Shown in pieces: positions 1-8,347 of a stretch of 64,000 bases of DNA. This stretch comes from Clostridiales bacterium (GTDB lineage: Bacteria; Bacillota; Clostridia; Saccharofermentanales; DTU023), in the NCBI GenBank assembly GCA_004556455.1, contig SFGY01000001.1:177096-241095 (forward strand). The letters are read 5' to 3'. The notes below the pieces were generated by a model. It had not been told where the DNA came from and made no database searches. It was given only the letters and a program-made list of their open reading frames with translations. The translations under genes were made by a program, and so were the position numbers. Every line of letters starts with the position of its first letter. Position 1 is the stretch's first letter.

Positions 1-234
1 ATTCGTTTAAAACGTGTGGGAATGAAGAAACAGCCCTATTACCGCGTGGTCGTCGCCGACTCCCGCTATCCCAGAGATGGTCGCAACATTGAAGAAATCG
101 GCAATTACACCCCTGGTACCGATCCCGCAAGCATCAATATCGACATTGAAAAAGCCAAAGAATGGATGAAGAAAGGCGCTCAGCCCACCGAAACCGTGCG
201 TGCCCTGCTTAAAAAAGCCGGCGCTCTTGAATAA
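1..234 (+). CDS. rpsP: 30S ribosomal protein S16, 5'-truncated by window edge
   Basis: The reading frame is open from base 1 and the visible 77 residues begin IRLKRVGMKK, which corresponds to the conserved start of S16 (usually M-A/V-K-IRLKR.G). Only two or three residues are therefore missing upstream. The core QPYYRVVVADSRYPRDGR is typical of the family. S16 is a primary-binding protein of the small ribosomal subunit, needed for 30S assembly. It is the first visible gene of the conserved rpsP-khpA-rimM-trmD-rplS cluster, 11 bases ahead of khpA. An internal ATG at 16 is not the real start. Confidence 0.97.
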   Translation: MRLKRVGMKKQPYYRVVVADSRYPRDGRNIEEIGNYTPGTDPASINIDIEKAKEWMKKGAQPTETVRALLKKAGALE

Positions 235-245
235 GAGGCCCGGGT

Positions 246-476
246 ATGGAAGAACTCTTAAAAACCCTGGTCGAGCCTCTGGTTGAACATCCTGAGGATA
301 TCGAGATCAACTGCAGCCAGAGCCGTTCCGCTACAGTCCTCGAGCTTCGCGTTAATCCCGAGGATATGGGCCGTGTCATTGGCCGCGGCGGACGCCGTGC
401 ACAGGCCATAAGGTCCATCATGAAGGCCAAAGGCAACACTCTTGGCGAACGCATTTTAGTCGATATCGTCGAATAA
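246..476 (+). CDS. khpA: KH-domain RNA-binding protein KhpA (YlqC)
   Basis: A 76-residue protein made of a single KH domain. The nucleic-acid-binding GxxG loop is visible as VIGRGGR near residues 44-50. KhpA forms a heterodimer with KhpB/Jag in many Bacillota and binds a broad set of RNAs; it affects cell elongation and division. Position between rpsP and rimM is the standard one for this gene. Spacing from rpsP (11 bases) and to rimM (27 bases) supports co-transcription. Length matches the family (75-80 residues). Confidence 0.95.
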   Translation: MEELLKTLVEPLVEHPEDIEINCSQSRSATVLELRVNPEDMGRVIGRGGRRAQAIRSIMKAKGNTLGERILVDIVE

Positions 477-503
477 CAAGAGCACTTGGGGAGACTTTAA
501 CTT

Positions 504-1061
504 ATGCGTGAAAGACTCATCTGCGGTAAACTTCTCAAAGCCCGCGGACTTAAAGGTGAAATCGCAGTCCGCGCCTCTGCAGATGAGCCTGAACGCTTTC
601 TTTCTCTGCGTACCTGCCGTGCTGAAACCGAAGAGGGTGAATGTGTGCGTGAACTTCGTATCGTTCACGCCTCACTCAGCGGCAATCAGGTTTTTTTGCG
701 CTTTGACGGAATCAACAGTCGGGAAGAAGCGGAAAAGCTGACAGGACTCTACCTGTCAATCCCCCGTGAACTTGCCCTTCCCTTAGGGGAAAACAGCTGG
801 TATAGCTGTGATCTTGAGGGCAGCCGCGTGGTCGATCGACAACGTGGCCTGCTTGGCACAGTGGCTGAGATTAGTTCCAACGGTGTGCAGGATTTGCTGC
901 GTGTCTGCAAAAATGGTGAGCCGGATATTTATATCCCCGTCCTCCGCAGGATTCTGAAGCGTGTGGATATCGCTGCAGGTACGCTGGAGCTGGAATTACC
1001 GGATGGTCTCTACGAAGTTTATCGTGAAGTTCAAGAAGAAAAAACAGCGCGTGAAGTCTGA
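504..1061 (+). CDS. rimM: 16S rRNA processing protein RimM
   Basis: A 185-residue protein with the RimM N-terminal beta-barrel (GKLLKARGLKGEIAVRA near residues 8-24) followed by a PRC-barrel-like half (WYSCDLEGSRVVD and IPVLRRILKRVDI). RimM binds ribosomal protein S19 and assists maturation of the 30S head. It lies in its usual place between khpA and trmD. The ATG at 504 has a GGGGAG ribosome-binding site about ten bases upstream. About 214 bases without a recognised gene separate it from trmD; I see no terminator or strong promoter there. Confidence 0.95.
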   Translation: MRERLICGKLLKARGLKGEIAVRASADEPERFLSLRTCRAETEEGECVRELRIVHASLSGNQVFLRFDGINSREEAEKLTGLYLSIPRELALPLGENSWYSCDLEGSRVVDRQRGLLGTVAEISSNGVQDLLRVCKNGEPDIYIPVLRRILKRVDIAAGTLELELPDGLYEVYREVQEEKTAREV

Positions 1062-1275
1062 CTGCTCAGGCTTTCTTGTCTTCCTTTCAGGCTCATAGTC
1101 CATGACAGCTCTGTTTTCTGTGTTTGTCACTCTACTTAAAAACTCGCTTTTTCATCTGAACGACATGGTTTTACAGACGTTAAATGACCGGTAAACGGTG
1201 GATGAATAACAGCGCAGCAGAGCCGTTTTAATTTAGCACTTAATGTTTCATTGTTTTTCTAAAGAGGTCTGCTCA

Positions 1276-2088
1276 TTGAAACGCTTCACCTGTCTTAGCT
1301 TATTCCCGGAAATCATTAGAGCTTCCGCTCTTTCTTCAATCGGCGGCAGAGCAGTCGAACGCGGGCTTTATGAGCTCGAGTTTATTCAGATCCGTGACTT
1401 TGCGGTGAACGAGTATGGAAAAGTCGACGATGCCCTCTATGGGGGTGGTGTCGGCATGCTAATGATGGCTGAACCTGTTTTTCAGAGCGTGACCAAAGCA
1501 AAGGATGATTTCCGTCAGATCCATGGTGAAGGCCGTGAAAAGCTGATTTATCTCTCCCCGCGCGGACGCGTACTGGATCAGCAGAAGGCCAGGGAACTCT
1601 CGGAACTTGACCATCTGATCTTGCTCTGCGGCCATTATGAGGGCGTCGATCAGCGCGTGCTGGATGAATGTGAGGCGGAAGAGCTTTCCATCGGAGACTA
1701 TGTGCTGACTGGCGGGGAACTGGCCGCGGCCGTCCTCATCGATGTCATCTCCCGCATGCTTCCCGGAGTGCTGCCTTCAGACGAAGCCTGGCAGAAGGAA
1801 AGCATTGCTTCCGGCCTGCTGGAAGAGCCTCAGTACACCCGCCCCGCTGAGTGGAGGGGCAGAGCCGTTCCTGAGCTGCTCCTGTCCGGCCACGCCGCCC
1901 GCATCGAAGCCTGGCGCCAGCACGCTGCCCTTGATCTCACGTTGGAAAGGCGTCCTGAGCTGCTGACGAAGCTTCCCATGACCCATGAAGAGATCAAAGC
2001 CTGGTTGGAGGCCAGAGAGCAGAAAACGAAGGCTTCTCTGCCTCTGCTGCCCGGAGAGCAGATGAAAAAGGGAGAAAAAGCCAATTAA
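1276..2088 (+). CDS. trmD: tRNA (guanine-N1-)-methyltransferase TrmD
   Basis: Methylates G37 of tRNAs using S-adenosylmethionine, which prevents +1 frameshifting. The SPOUT-family knot motifs are visible: YLSPRGR, LLCGHYEGVDQRV and LSIGDYVLTGGELA. I chose the TTG at 1276 because AAAGAGGT at 1261-1268 lies seven bases upstream and the product then begins LKRFTCLSLFPEII, aligning with the usual M-K-x-x-LTLFPEMF start. An ATG at 1243 would add 11 residues and has no ribosome-binding site. The product is 270 residues, slightly longer than the usual 240-250, with a Lys-rich tail. Confidence 0.95.
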   Translation: MKRFTCLSLFPEIIRASALSSIGGRAVERGLYELEFIQIRDFAVNEYGKVDDALYGGGVGMLMMAEPVFQSVTKAKDDFRQIHGEGREKLIYLSPRGRVLDQQKARELSELDHLILLCGHYEGVDQRVLDECEAEELSIGDYVLTGGELAAAVLIDVISRMLPGVLPSDEAWQKESIASGLLEEPQYTRPAEWRGRAVPELLLSGHAARIEAWRQHAALDLTLERRPELLTKLPMTHEEIKAWLEAREQKTKASLPLLPGEQMKKGEKAN

Positions 2089-2109
2089 CAAGAGAATTGA
2101 CCTGTTTTC

Positions 2110-2138
2110 TTGACAAAATCTTAAGGTACAGATATGAT
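2110..2138 (+). promoter_or_regulatory. Consensus sigma-A promoter for rplS
   Basis: TTGACA at 2110-2115 and TATGAT at 2133-2138 are separated by exactly 17 bases. The -35 box is perfect and the -10 box differs at one position. Transcription would start near 2145, about 67 bases ahead of the rplS start codon. It gives rplS its own promoter in addition to any read-through from trmD. Confidence 0.85.
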
Positions 2139-2168
2139 TGTTAGGTCAAAAAGGGGTGGTCCGCTGCA

Positions 2169-2211
2169 ATTGCGTGTATGAACACCTGTCAAGGGAAGGA
2201 GGATACGCAAT
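2169..2211 (+). promoter_or_regulatory. Candidate L19 leader: hairpin enclosing the rplS ribosome-binding site
   Basis: ATTGCGT at 2169-2175 can pair with ACGCAAT at 2205-2211, the seven bases directly before the rplS ATG. The loop contains the ribosome-binding site GGGAAGGAGGA (about 2193-2203), so pairing would occlude initiation. A competing small hairpin is GTGT/ACAC at 2174-2177 and 2182-2185. Firmicutes rplS genes are known to carry an autoregulatory L19 leader; whether this matches that RNA family could not be tested here. Confidence 0.45.
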
Positions 2212-2568
2212 ATGGACATTGTTAAAGCCGTTGAACAGGAATACCTGAAGAACGATTATAAAAATGTGGATATCGGCGATTATGTGCGCGCCCATCTGAT
2301 GATAAAAGAAGGCGACCGCAGCCGTATTCAGGTTTTTGAAGGGACCGTAATCGGCCGTCGCGGAGCCGGACTCAATGAATCGATCACGATTCGTCGTCTG
2401 AGCTATGGCGTCGGTGTCGAACGTGTACTGCCCGTCCATTCGCCCCGTATCGACAAAATCGAGATCGTGCGCAAAGGTCGTGTGCGTCGTGCCAAACTTT
2501 ATTATCTGCGCGATCGTGTGGGGAAGAGCGCCAAAGTGCGCGAAAAACTGGCTGCCAAAAAAGACTGA
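2212..2568 (+). CDS. rplS: 50S ribosomal protein L19
   Basis: A 118-residue protein with clear L19 signatures: GDYVRAHLMIKEGDRSRIQ, FEGTVIGRRGAG, ITIRRLSYGVGVER and the basic end KGRVRRAKLYYLRDRVGKSA. L19 sits at the 30S-50S interface. It has its own consensus promoter and a strong ribosome-binding site (GGAAGGAGGA). It is the last gene of the ribosomal cluster here and is followed by a hairpin terminator. In related genomes rbgA usually comes next; here it is found about 6.9 kb downstream. Confidence 0.97.
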   Translation: MDIVKAVEQEYLKNDYKNVDIGDYVRAHLMIKEGDRSRIQVFEGTVIGRRGAGLNESITIRRLSYGVGVERVLPVHSPRIDKIEIVRKGRVRRAKLYYLRDRVGKSAKVREKLAAKKD

Positions 2569-2593
2569 GAGCAGACTGTTTCGGATCAAAAAG

Positions 2594-2618
2594 AAAGGAG
2601 AGCTTCGGCTCTCCTTTT
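2594..2618 (+). terminator. Rho-independent terminator after rplS
   Basis: A perfect stem GGAGAGC / GCTCTCC (2597-2603 and 2608-2614) closes on a stable TTCG tetraloop. Flanking AAA and TTT extend it and a short T run follows. It lies 26 bases after the rplS stop. Confidence 0.85.
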
Positions 2619-2803
2619 ATGTTACCCATTTATCACGTTGATCACTTGAATTTTCTCACTATTACTTAGCTCCCAAGAATAAGCGCCTGGGTCTTTTTAG
2701 AGTTCGACGTTCTTCTTTATCTCTGTGTTTAATCAACAAACTAATAGTAGTATACTTATTTCATAAATTCTATTATATATAAATTAGAATAGGAGGATCG
2801 AAT

Positions 2804-4213
2804 ATTTTCACTGTTAAGCGCCTTGAAGTTTTAGCACTTTTTCGAGATAAAACGCTTCGGCGTTTACTTTCTGTCCTTCTTTTGTTTTTTCTTGTTTGGT
2901 CCCTGTATCTGCAAGTACAGTCACCATCTATTTTTGAACAACAGAGGGATATTTATCGTCATTATATTAGTTCAAATATCAAGTCTAAAGGCTATTGGCT
3001 CAGTCAGGTGAGGCTCTTAGCTAAGGATTTGGGCGATGAATTCGTAGAAAGATTTGAAGGAAGTTATGATTATCAAATTAATAAAATGATTGCAATACTT
3101 GATAACCTGGGTAAGGAGCAAAGTTTTGAGCAAAAGCTCAGTGACGCGAATTCTACAACTGCTTTGGTGTTTCTTACGGCTGCTCAATTTTTTACCGACA
3201 ATACAGACACAAAACCAAGTGTTTACACCCTGTATCCTGAAAAAATAAAAGCGTTTTTGGCAGATATTCATTATCCTTACAAGATTGATGACTTTGATAA
3301 AATCTCAAGTCTTGATGCTAAGAAATCTGATGTTGAATATGCTCATTTTGCCTTAGAAGCTGAAAGAGCGATTGATAATTATTTTTCTGATCGCCTGGAA
3401 CCAATGGCCGGTTTTAATCTTTATTACTTCCTTATGAAATTCATGTCCAAAAGTTCTGATCGGGGCATTTTTCAGCCAAGGCTCATTCTTTTAGCGACTA
3501 GCCCTATTCTGATCGCGTATTATCTGTTTAAGATTTTCAGCTCAGGTTATATCAAAAATATCTATATGTTACCCAGAAAAAGATTTTGTGTTTTTCTTCA
3601 TCTTTTTTCTTTAACATATATTTTAGTATTATTTTTTTATACCGTTCCTCAAATCATGAGCTGTTCAGTGGCAGCACTGGTCGGAAAAACCTATAACTGG
3701 AACACGGATATGGTGGTTATTCGACACGGATGTAATACGTTTCAATCAGTCAATCTGACTAACAATATATTGCCCAGCAGATTCATTGGTTTATCTCAAT
3801 TACCTTACGTGCCATACGGCGAGCAAAATGCTATTTCAGCTTTAAATTATCATGATTTTATGTCGGTAAGATTTGCTGAATTCTTTCTTAGAGCCGCAGT
3901 TGTTGATTTCCTTAAAATTACGTTTATTGTCGCGCTATCCACATACATTATCCTGGCTGTTATGAAGTACCGATGCCGAATGTTTGTGATAGCTGCTCTG
4001 TCATTTTTTATTTATTTTTTTGAACAAAGAAACATGCGATCCAGATTTGACTATATCAACCCATTTGCGCTTACTAATGGGTGGAATATTGCCTTGGGAA
4101 CAGAGCCGTATACTTGGCTCCACGCCATAATATTATTGACAATCTCTATATTGGGCATCATTCTATTAGCCAAATTAACCATGGATAGGAATGTGAGGCA
4201 AGGCATGAAATAA
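2804..4213 (+). CDS. ABC-2-type transporter permease, probable ATT start
   Basis: A membrane protein of 469 residues if started at ATT 2804. The first segment (IFTVKRLEVLALFRDKTLRR) is a typical cytoplasmic lead of an ABC-2 permease. TM1 (LLSVLLLFFLVWSLYLQV) follows, then an extracytoplasmic domain of roughly 180 residues, then about five further membrane spans. No ATG, GTG or TTG exists in frame between the upstream stop at 2780 and TTG 2882. AGGAGG at 2791-2796 lies seven bases before the ATT, while TTG 2882 lacks a ribosome-binding site and would cut TM1. With the ATPase at 4439 and permease at 5343 it resembles peptide-antibiotic immunity or export systems. The substrate is unknown. The gene is clearly more AT-rich than rplS. 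Confidence 0.75.
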   Translation: MFTVKRLEVLALFRDKTLRRLLSVLLLFFLVWSLYLQVQSPSIFEQQRDIYRHYISSNIKSKGYWLSQVRLLAKDLGDEFVERFEGSYDYQINKMIAILDNLGKEQSFEQKLSDANSTTALVFLTAAQFFTDNTDTKPSVYTLYPEKIKAFLADIHYPYKIDDFDKISSLDAKKSDVEYAHFALEAERAIDNYFSDRLEPMAGFNLYYFLMKFMSKSSDRGIFQPRLILLATSPILIAYYLFKIFSSGYIKNIYMLPRKRFCVFLHLFSLTYILVLFFYTVPQIMSCSVAALVGKTYNWNTDMVVIRHGCNTFQSVNLTNNILPSRFIGLSQLPYVPYGEQNAISALNYHDFMSVRFAEFFLRAAVVDFLKITFIVALSTYIILAVMKYRCRMFVIAALSFFIYFFEQRNMRSRFDYINPFALTNGWNIALGTEPYTWLHAIILLTISILGIILLAKLTMDRNVRQGMK

Positions 4214-4438
4214 TCTGGAATGAATCACACCTTCAAAGGAACGGAAAAAACTTTTTTTATCTTGTGCTTAGCAATGCATTAGCTAAGTTTCTGGAGTCAC
4301 TCTCCATCAAGGCAACGAGAGAAGAAGACTAACCTGTGATGAGCAGAAGTAAGAAATAATAGAAAAGTCGCTGCTTCCATTTCAAAGACATGGAATAAAT
4401 CATCTTAAGTGTATTAGTAAAAAATCATAGAGGGGAAA

Positions 4439-5341
4439 ATGCCACTTCTTTCAGTTCGTAAGCTCAATAAACATTTTGGACAGAAGTCAGTCCTTAAGAA
4501 TCTTTGTTTTCAGGTCAATCAATCTGAAATTGTTGGGCTGCTTGGACCAAACGGCGCAGGTAAGTCTACTGCGATGAAGTGTATCTGTGGATTAGTTCAT
4601 TATGATTCTGGTGACATATCCATCGAGGGTCATGATATCAAGGCCGACCGAGTGAGTGCATTAAAGCTTCTGGGTGCAAGTATCGAGAGTCCGGCACTGT
4701 ATCCCGAACTGACGGGTGCGGAGCATATCAGACTGATGGCGCAGTGGAGGGATTTGCCCAAAACCGAAATTGCTGAGGCCGAAGCTTTCTCAAAATTAGG
4801 CGAAGCTCTACGCAGGAGAGCTTCCTCTTATTCCACGGGCATGAAAATGCGATTGATTTTAACAATGGTTCTGATGCCCAAACCGCATTTGATTATTTTA
4901 GACGAACCAATGAATGGTCTGGATCCAGAGGGCGTCATTCAGCTTCGCGAAGAACTATGTCACTTAAAAGATCAGGGAACAGGGATTCTGCTCTCCTCAC
5001 ATTTGTTGTCTGAATTAGAGAAGATCTGTGATCGAGTACTTATGATTAATCACGGAGCAGTTATATTCGATGGAGCTATTTCTGACAAACAAATGAGTAG
5101 TGGATACGATATTTATACAAATGAACTACCAAGACTCGAAGCGATTCTCAAAGAAAGAGGGTACATCTGCGCAGCAAAGACAGATTCGCAGAGAACAAAA
5201 TGCTTACATTGTGTTGCCCCTGAGGGCGAGCTCAATGACTTGCTAATGGTCATTGTTAACGAAGGGATCAGACTATCTGACTTAAAGAAAGCATACAAAT
5301 CCCTTGAAGACATATATCAAGAAGTGATTGTTGCCAATTGA
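4439..5341 (+). CDS. ABC transporter ATP-binding protein (BcrA/LanF-like)
   Basis: A 300-residue ATPase. Walker A is GPNGAGKST (near residue 36), the signature region is SSYSTGMKMRL, Walker B is LIILDEPMNGLDPEG and the H-loop is LLSSHLLSELE. The overall form, with a long C-terminal tail, matches ATPases of the bacitracin-resistance and lantibiotic-immunity family, which energise two-permease membrane complexes. The ATG at 4439 has AGAGGGG upstream. A 225-base gap separates it from the preceding permease, and the following permease begins one base after its stop. It probably powers both neighbouring permeases. Confidence 0.9.
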   Translation: MPLLSVRKLNKHFGQKSVLKNLCFQVNQSEIVGLLGPNGAGKSTAMKCICGLVHYDSGDISIEGHDIKADRVSALKLLGASIESPALYPELTGAEHIRLMAQWRDLPKTEIAEAEAFSKLGEALRRRASSYSTGMKMRLILTMVLMPKPHLIILDEPMNGLDPEGVIQLREELCHLKDQGTGILLSSHLLSELEKICDRVLMINHGAVIFDGAISDKQMSSGYDIYTNELPRLEAILKERGYICAAKTDSQRTKCLHCVAPEGELNDLLMVIVNEGIRLSDLKKAYKSLEDIYQEVIVAN

Positions 5342-5342
5342 T

Positions 5343-6554
5343 ATGAAAAATTTGATTTTTGCAGATTTTAAAAAGAGTATTAGTAAAAGGTTCCTGCTTT
5401 CAATAATCTTAGTATTCCTGCTGTCCTGCATAGCAATTCTGTACTTTTTCAAACAAAATCAAAATGACTTCCCCAGGAGAAGCGAAGCTCTAGCGGCAGC
5501 CGAAAAAGAAAAGCTTCTGTTAGCATACGAATTCACACAAAATCTCTATGCTTTAGCTCAAAAAGCGAATTTGCAAAATCCTTCTGATGAATTGCTAGCG
5601 CAAACAAAACTTTATAAGTTTGAAGGTGATGTCTTACTGAAATATATTTTATTTCAGGAAAAACTGGAAACGCTCAATCAGCAAAGAGCGAAGAACTTCA
5701 ATGAAATAAAGAAAACCATTCTGGACATGGACAGCTATGCTTTTGAAAAAATATATAAAAAGAACATTCATCTGATTCATGAAGAATATATTTATAATGA
5801 AGACATTCACAGTTTATACGCAAGGTTAGTAAAGAATAAAGGAAGCATCGCTCTGGGAGAGACTTTCAGTGATAAAATTCGGGCAAGTTCACTCTTACAT
5901 TATATGATTAGTTTTCCTATGCTTTCACTGGCCGCCATGTTTTTTGTGGTCATCATGAATGCAAACAACTGGTCTGTTGAATTTACGTCAGGTGGCATTC
6001 GACTTTTACTCACTCAACCATTCTCACGGAGAAAAAGTTATTATTCCAAAGTGATCGTGAAGCTTTTTATCACCCTTATATCCCTTAGTATCTTACTGTT
6101 TCTTCCCAGCATAGTATCTTTTTTTATAGGTGGAACTGGTTCTGACATATCCGTACTGATCAATCCCCGAATATTTGATCAACTGTTCGTTCAATTTTCG
6201 CCTGAAACAGTCTTTTTCAGCCTTATCAGCACTTCTATATGGACTTACATCAAATATTATTATCTTCTCTTTATTTCTGTTGCTGTGTTTATTTTTTCGT
6301 TGACAAACATTTTATCTCTCGTCCTGAAAGATTCCGGCGGGGTTGTAATCTCCGTCTGCTTCTTATCTTGTCTGCTCATTGTTTCTGCTCCATTCAATCC
6401 CTTCTCTTATATCCGAATCCCGGAACTGCTAAGCGGGAACTTAGGATATGGTTATTGGAGCAGTCTGCTCATCCTCATGGCTCTTTCGATCTTTTTGATT
6501 ACTGGTGGATCGTACATCTTAAAAAGATACCAGGCCATAGAGTTGGCTTCGTAA
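5343..6554 (+). CDS. ABC-2-type transporter permease
   Basis: A 403-residue membrane protein. TM1 (FLLSIILVFLLSCIAILYFF) follows a short basic cytoplasmic start. Then comes a charged, probably extracytoplasmic and helical domain of about 160 residues, and about five more spans toward the C-terminus. I took ATG 5343, which follows the ATPase stop TGA (5339-5341) by one base. A TTG at 5328 would add five residues and overlap the ATPase gene. The topology parallels the 2804-4213 permease, so the two likely form a heterodimer. The transported molecule cannot be told from sequence. Confidence 0.85.
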   Translation: MKNLIFADFKKSISKRFLLSIILVFLLSCIAILYFFKQNQNDFPRRSEALAAAEKEKLLLAYEFTQNLYALAQKANLQNPSDELLAQTKLYKFEGDVLLKYILFQEKLETLNQQRAKNFNEIKKTILDMDSYAFEKIYKKNIHLIHEEYIYNEDIHSLYARLVKNKGSIALGETFSDKIRASSLLHYMISFPMLSLAAMFFVVIMNANNWSVEFTSGGIRLLLTQPFSRRKSYYSKVIVKLFITLISLSILLFLPSIVSFFIGGTGSDISVLINPRIFDQLFVQFSPETVFFSLISTSIWTYIKYYYLLFISVAVFIFSLTNILSLVLKDSGGVVISVCFLSCLLIVSAPFNPFSYIRIPELLSGNLGYGYWSSLLILMALSIFLITGGSYILKRYQAIELAS

Positions 6555-6608
6555 TGATGGCATATAATTTAATTGATTGCTTATGTGAAGGGCGGGTTGA
6601 TCCGGGAT

Positions 6609-7598
6609 ATGGAAATGATTGCTTGTAAGGATTTGAAATACAGTTACCCTGTTTTTAATAAGGAGCCTGGATTTCTGAATGGGCTGAAGGATTTTTTCCA
6701 CCGGGAAATAAGCTATGTTAAAGCCATTGACGGTGTTAATTGTCAGATTGGGCAAGGGGAGTTGATTGGCCTTCTGGGCGAAAATGGAGCGGGTAAAACG
6801 ACTTTAATGAAATTGCTTTCGGGTATTTTGACCCCGCAGGGCGGTGAAGTTTCTGTATTGGGTTATGCTCCGCAACGGCGTGAACACGCTTTTCTCCAAG
6901 ATATCGGTGTCATGTTTGGACAAAAGACTCAGCTTATATGGGACTTGCCAGCCATCGATACTTTTCATTCGCTTAAAGTGATCTATGGAATTGAAGAAGC
7001 TGCATTTAAAAAAGATTTAGATTTTCTACTGGAAAAATTAAGTCTTAAAGATAAGCTGTTTGTACCTGTCCGAAAACTTTCTCTCGGTCAAATTGTCAAG
7101 TTCAATTTGATTGCGACGGTGATTCATCGACCTAAGCTTTTAATGCTGGATGAACCTACCATTGGTGTCGATATTCTCAGCCAGAGCAATATCCATGATT
7201 TTCTTCTGAGCTACAATCAGATCTATGGGGCGACCATTTTGCTTTCCAGTCACAATACGAAGGATATAAGGGCTGTGGCAAAACGCATTCTGTTTTTAGA
7301 TAAGGGACAGGTTCTCTATGATGGCCCCCTGAGTCAATTTCGCTTCAGCGATAATCCACAGCATTCTTATGTGCTGAGGACAAAAACAGATTCACTTCCT
7401 GCCGGTTTCGATGCATCCAGGATGCGCTGTGAAAAAATAGACACCGCCTCCTATCATATTAGTGTTCAAACTCCCGGAGATTTATCTTGCCTGGATTTTT
7501 CTGATATCACTTCCATACAGGAGGAAGAATCAGATCTTGATGAGACGCTGAAAGCTTTTTACAGGGCACAGAATCAAGCGAGGGGACAAGATTCATGA
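6609..7598 (+). CDS. ABC transporter ATP-binding protein, COG4586-like
   Basis: About 329 residues. Walker A GENGAGKTTLMK, a signature KLSLGQIVKFNLI (LSLGQ rather than LSGGQ), Walker B LLMLDEPTIGVD and H-loop LLSSHNTKDI are visible. The N-terminal insertion with FHREISYVKAIDGVNC is characteristic of ATPases partnered with two 250-260-residue permeases (COG4587 and COG3694), a group that includes proposed viologen exporters. The start is uncertain: ATG 6609 gives the family-like MEMIACKDLKYSYP, but the AAGGGCGGG site is 13 bases upstream, and TTG 6573 or 6597 are possible. It overlaps the next gene by four bases. Confidence 0.88.
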   Translation: MEMIACKDLKYSYPVFNKEPGFLNGLKDFFHREISYVKAIDGVNCQIGQGELIGLLGENGAGKTTLMKLLSGILTPQGGEVSVLGYAPQRREHAFLQDIGVMFGQKTQLIWDLPAIDTFHSLKVIYGIEEAAFKKDLDFLLEKLSLKDKLFVPVRKLSLGQIVKFNLIATVIHRPKLLMLDEPTIGVDILSQSNIHDFLLSYNQIYGATILLSSHNTKDIRAVAKRILFLDKGQVLYDGPLSQFRFSDNPQHSYVLRTKTDSLPAGFDASRMRCEKIDTASYHISVQTPGDLSCLDFSDITSIQEEESDLDETLKAFYRAQNQARGQDS

Positions 7599-8347
7599 AA
7601 TATCTTGTTTTGATGCGCAATGCGTTCAAAAGAAAAATGATTTATCGCTCACAGATTGTCCTTGAATTATTCACGAACGGTATCATCTACTTCACAACCA
7701 TCTGCTTATGGACAAGTGTCTTAAATAGCGGAGCAGATTTAGCTGGATATGATAAGAACCAATTGTCGACCTACTTTCTCTTTACCATATTTTCGGGAAT
7801 ACTTTTTTCTTTTGAACCGTGTTTTACCCTTGGGAATGCGATACAGAACGGGTCCTTGTCTGTCACTCTGCTGCGACCGGTCAATTATTTTTTTATGGAT
7901 TATGCAAGACAGCTTGGTAGCAAGTTATTCTATATACTCTTGCTTGTGCCGCTTATCTTGTTAAAGGCGAAGTACCCGCTGAGCCTGATCGTTTACATCC
8001 TCAGTGCCTTTAGCATGTTTTACGCTTTTATGGCGGTACTTTCACTCGTTGGCTTCATCCTGGAAAACACCTGGCCTCTTCGTCCTGTCTTATCTGCCTT
8101 GTTTATGCTTTTGAGCGGTCAACTTTTTCCCCTTGATATTTTGCCGGAAGGCATCTATAAAACTCTTGTTTTTAATCCTTTCTCGCTCGTCGGCTATGTT
8201 TTTTCGAAGACCCTTATCGGCAGTTTCGAGTTAGAGGCCATTTTCTTATACAGCTGTATCAATGGCGTCTATTTCTTGCTTTTCTTTATCTTCTTTCAAC
8301 ATGGATTCAGAAAACTGATCTATCGTTATGAGGGGGTCAGGGCATGA
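7595..8347 (+). CDS. ABC-2 family permease, COG4587-like
   Basis: A 250-residue protein with six predicted membrane spans, beginning MKYLVLMRNAFKRKMIYRSQ and containing the family-like block GNAIQNGSLSVTLLRPVNYFFMDYARQLG. The LLRPVN motif after a cytoplasmic loop is shared with the next gene and is typical of COG4587/COG3694 permeases. It overlaps both neighbours by four bases (ATGA arrangement), so the three genes are translationally coupled. It probably forms a heterodimeric channel with the next product. Substrate unknown. Confidence 0.88.
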   Translation: MKYLVLMRNAFKRKMIYRSQIVLELFTNGIIYFTTICLWTSVLNSGADLAGYDKNQLSTYFLFTIFSGILFSFEPCFTLGNAIQNGSLSVTLLRPVNYFFMDYARQLGSKLFYILLLVPLILLKAKYPLSLIVYILSAFSMFYAFMAVLSLVGFILENTWPLRPVLSALFMLLSGQLFPLDILPEGIYKTLVFNPFSLVGYVFSKTLIGSFELEAIFLYSCINGVYFLLFFIFFQHGFRKLIYRYEGVRA

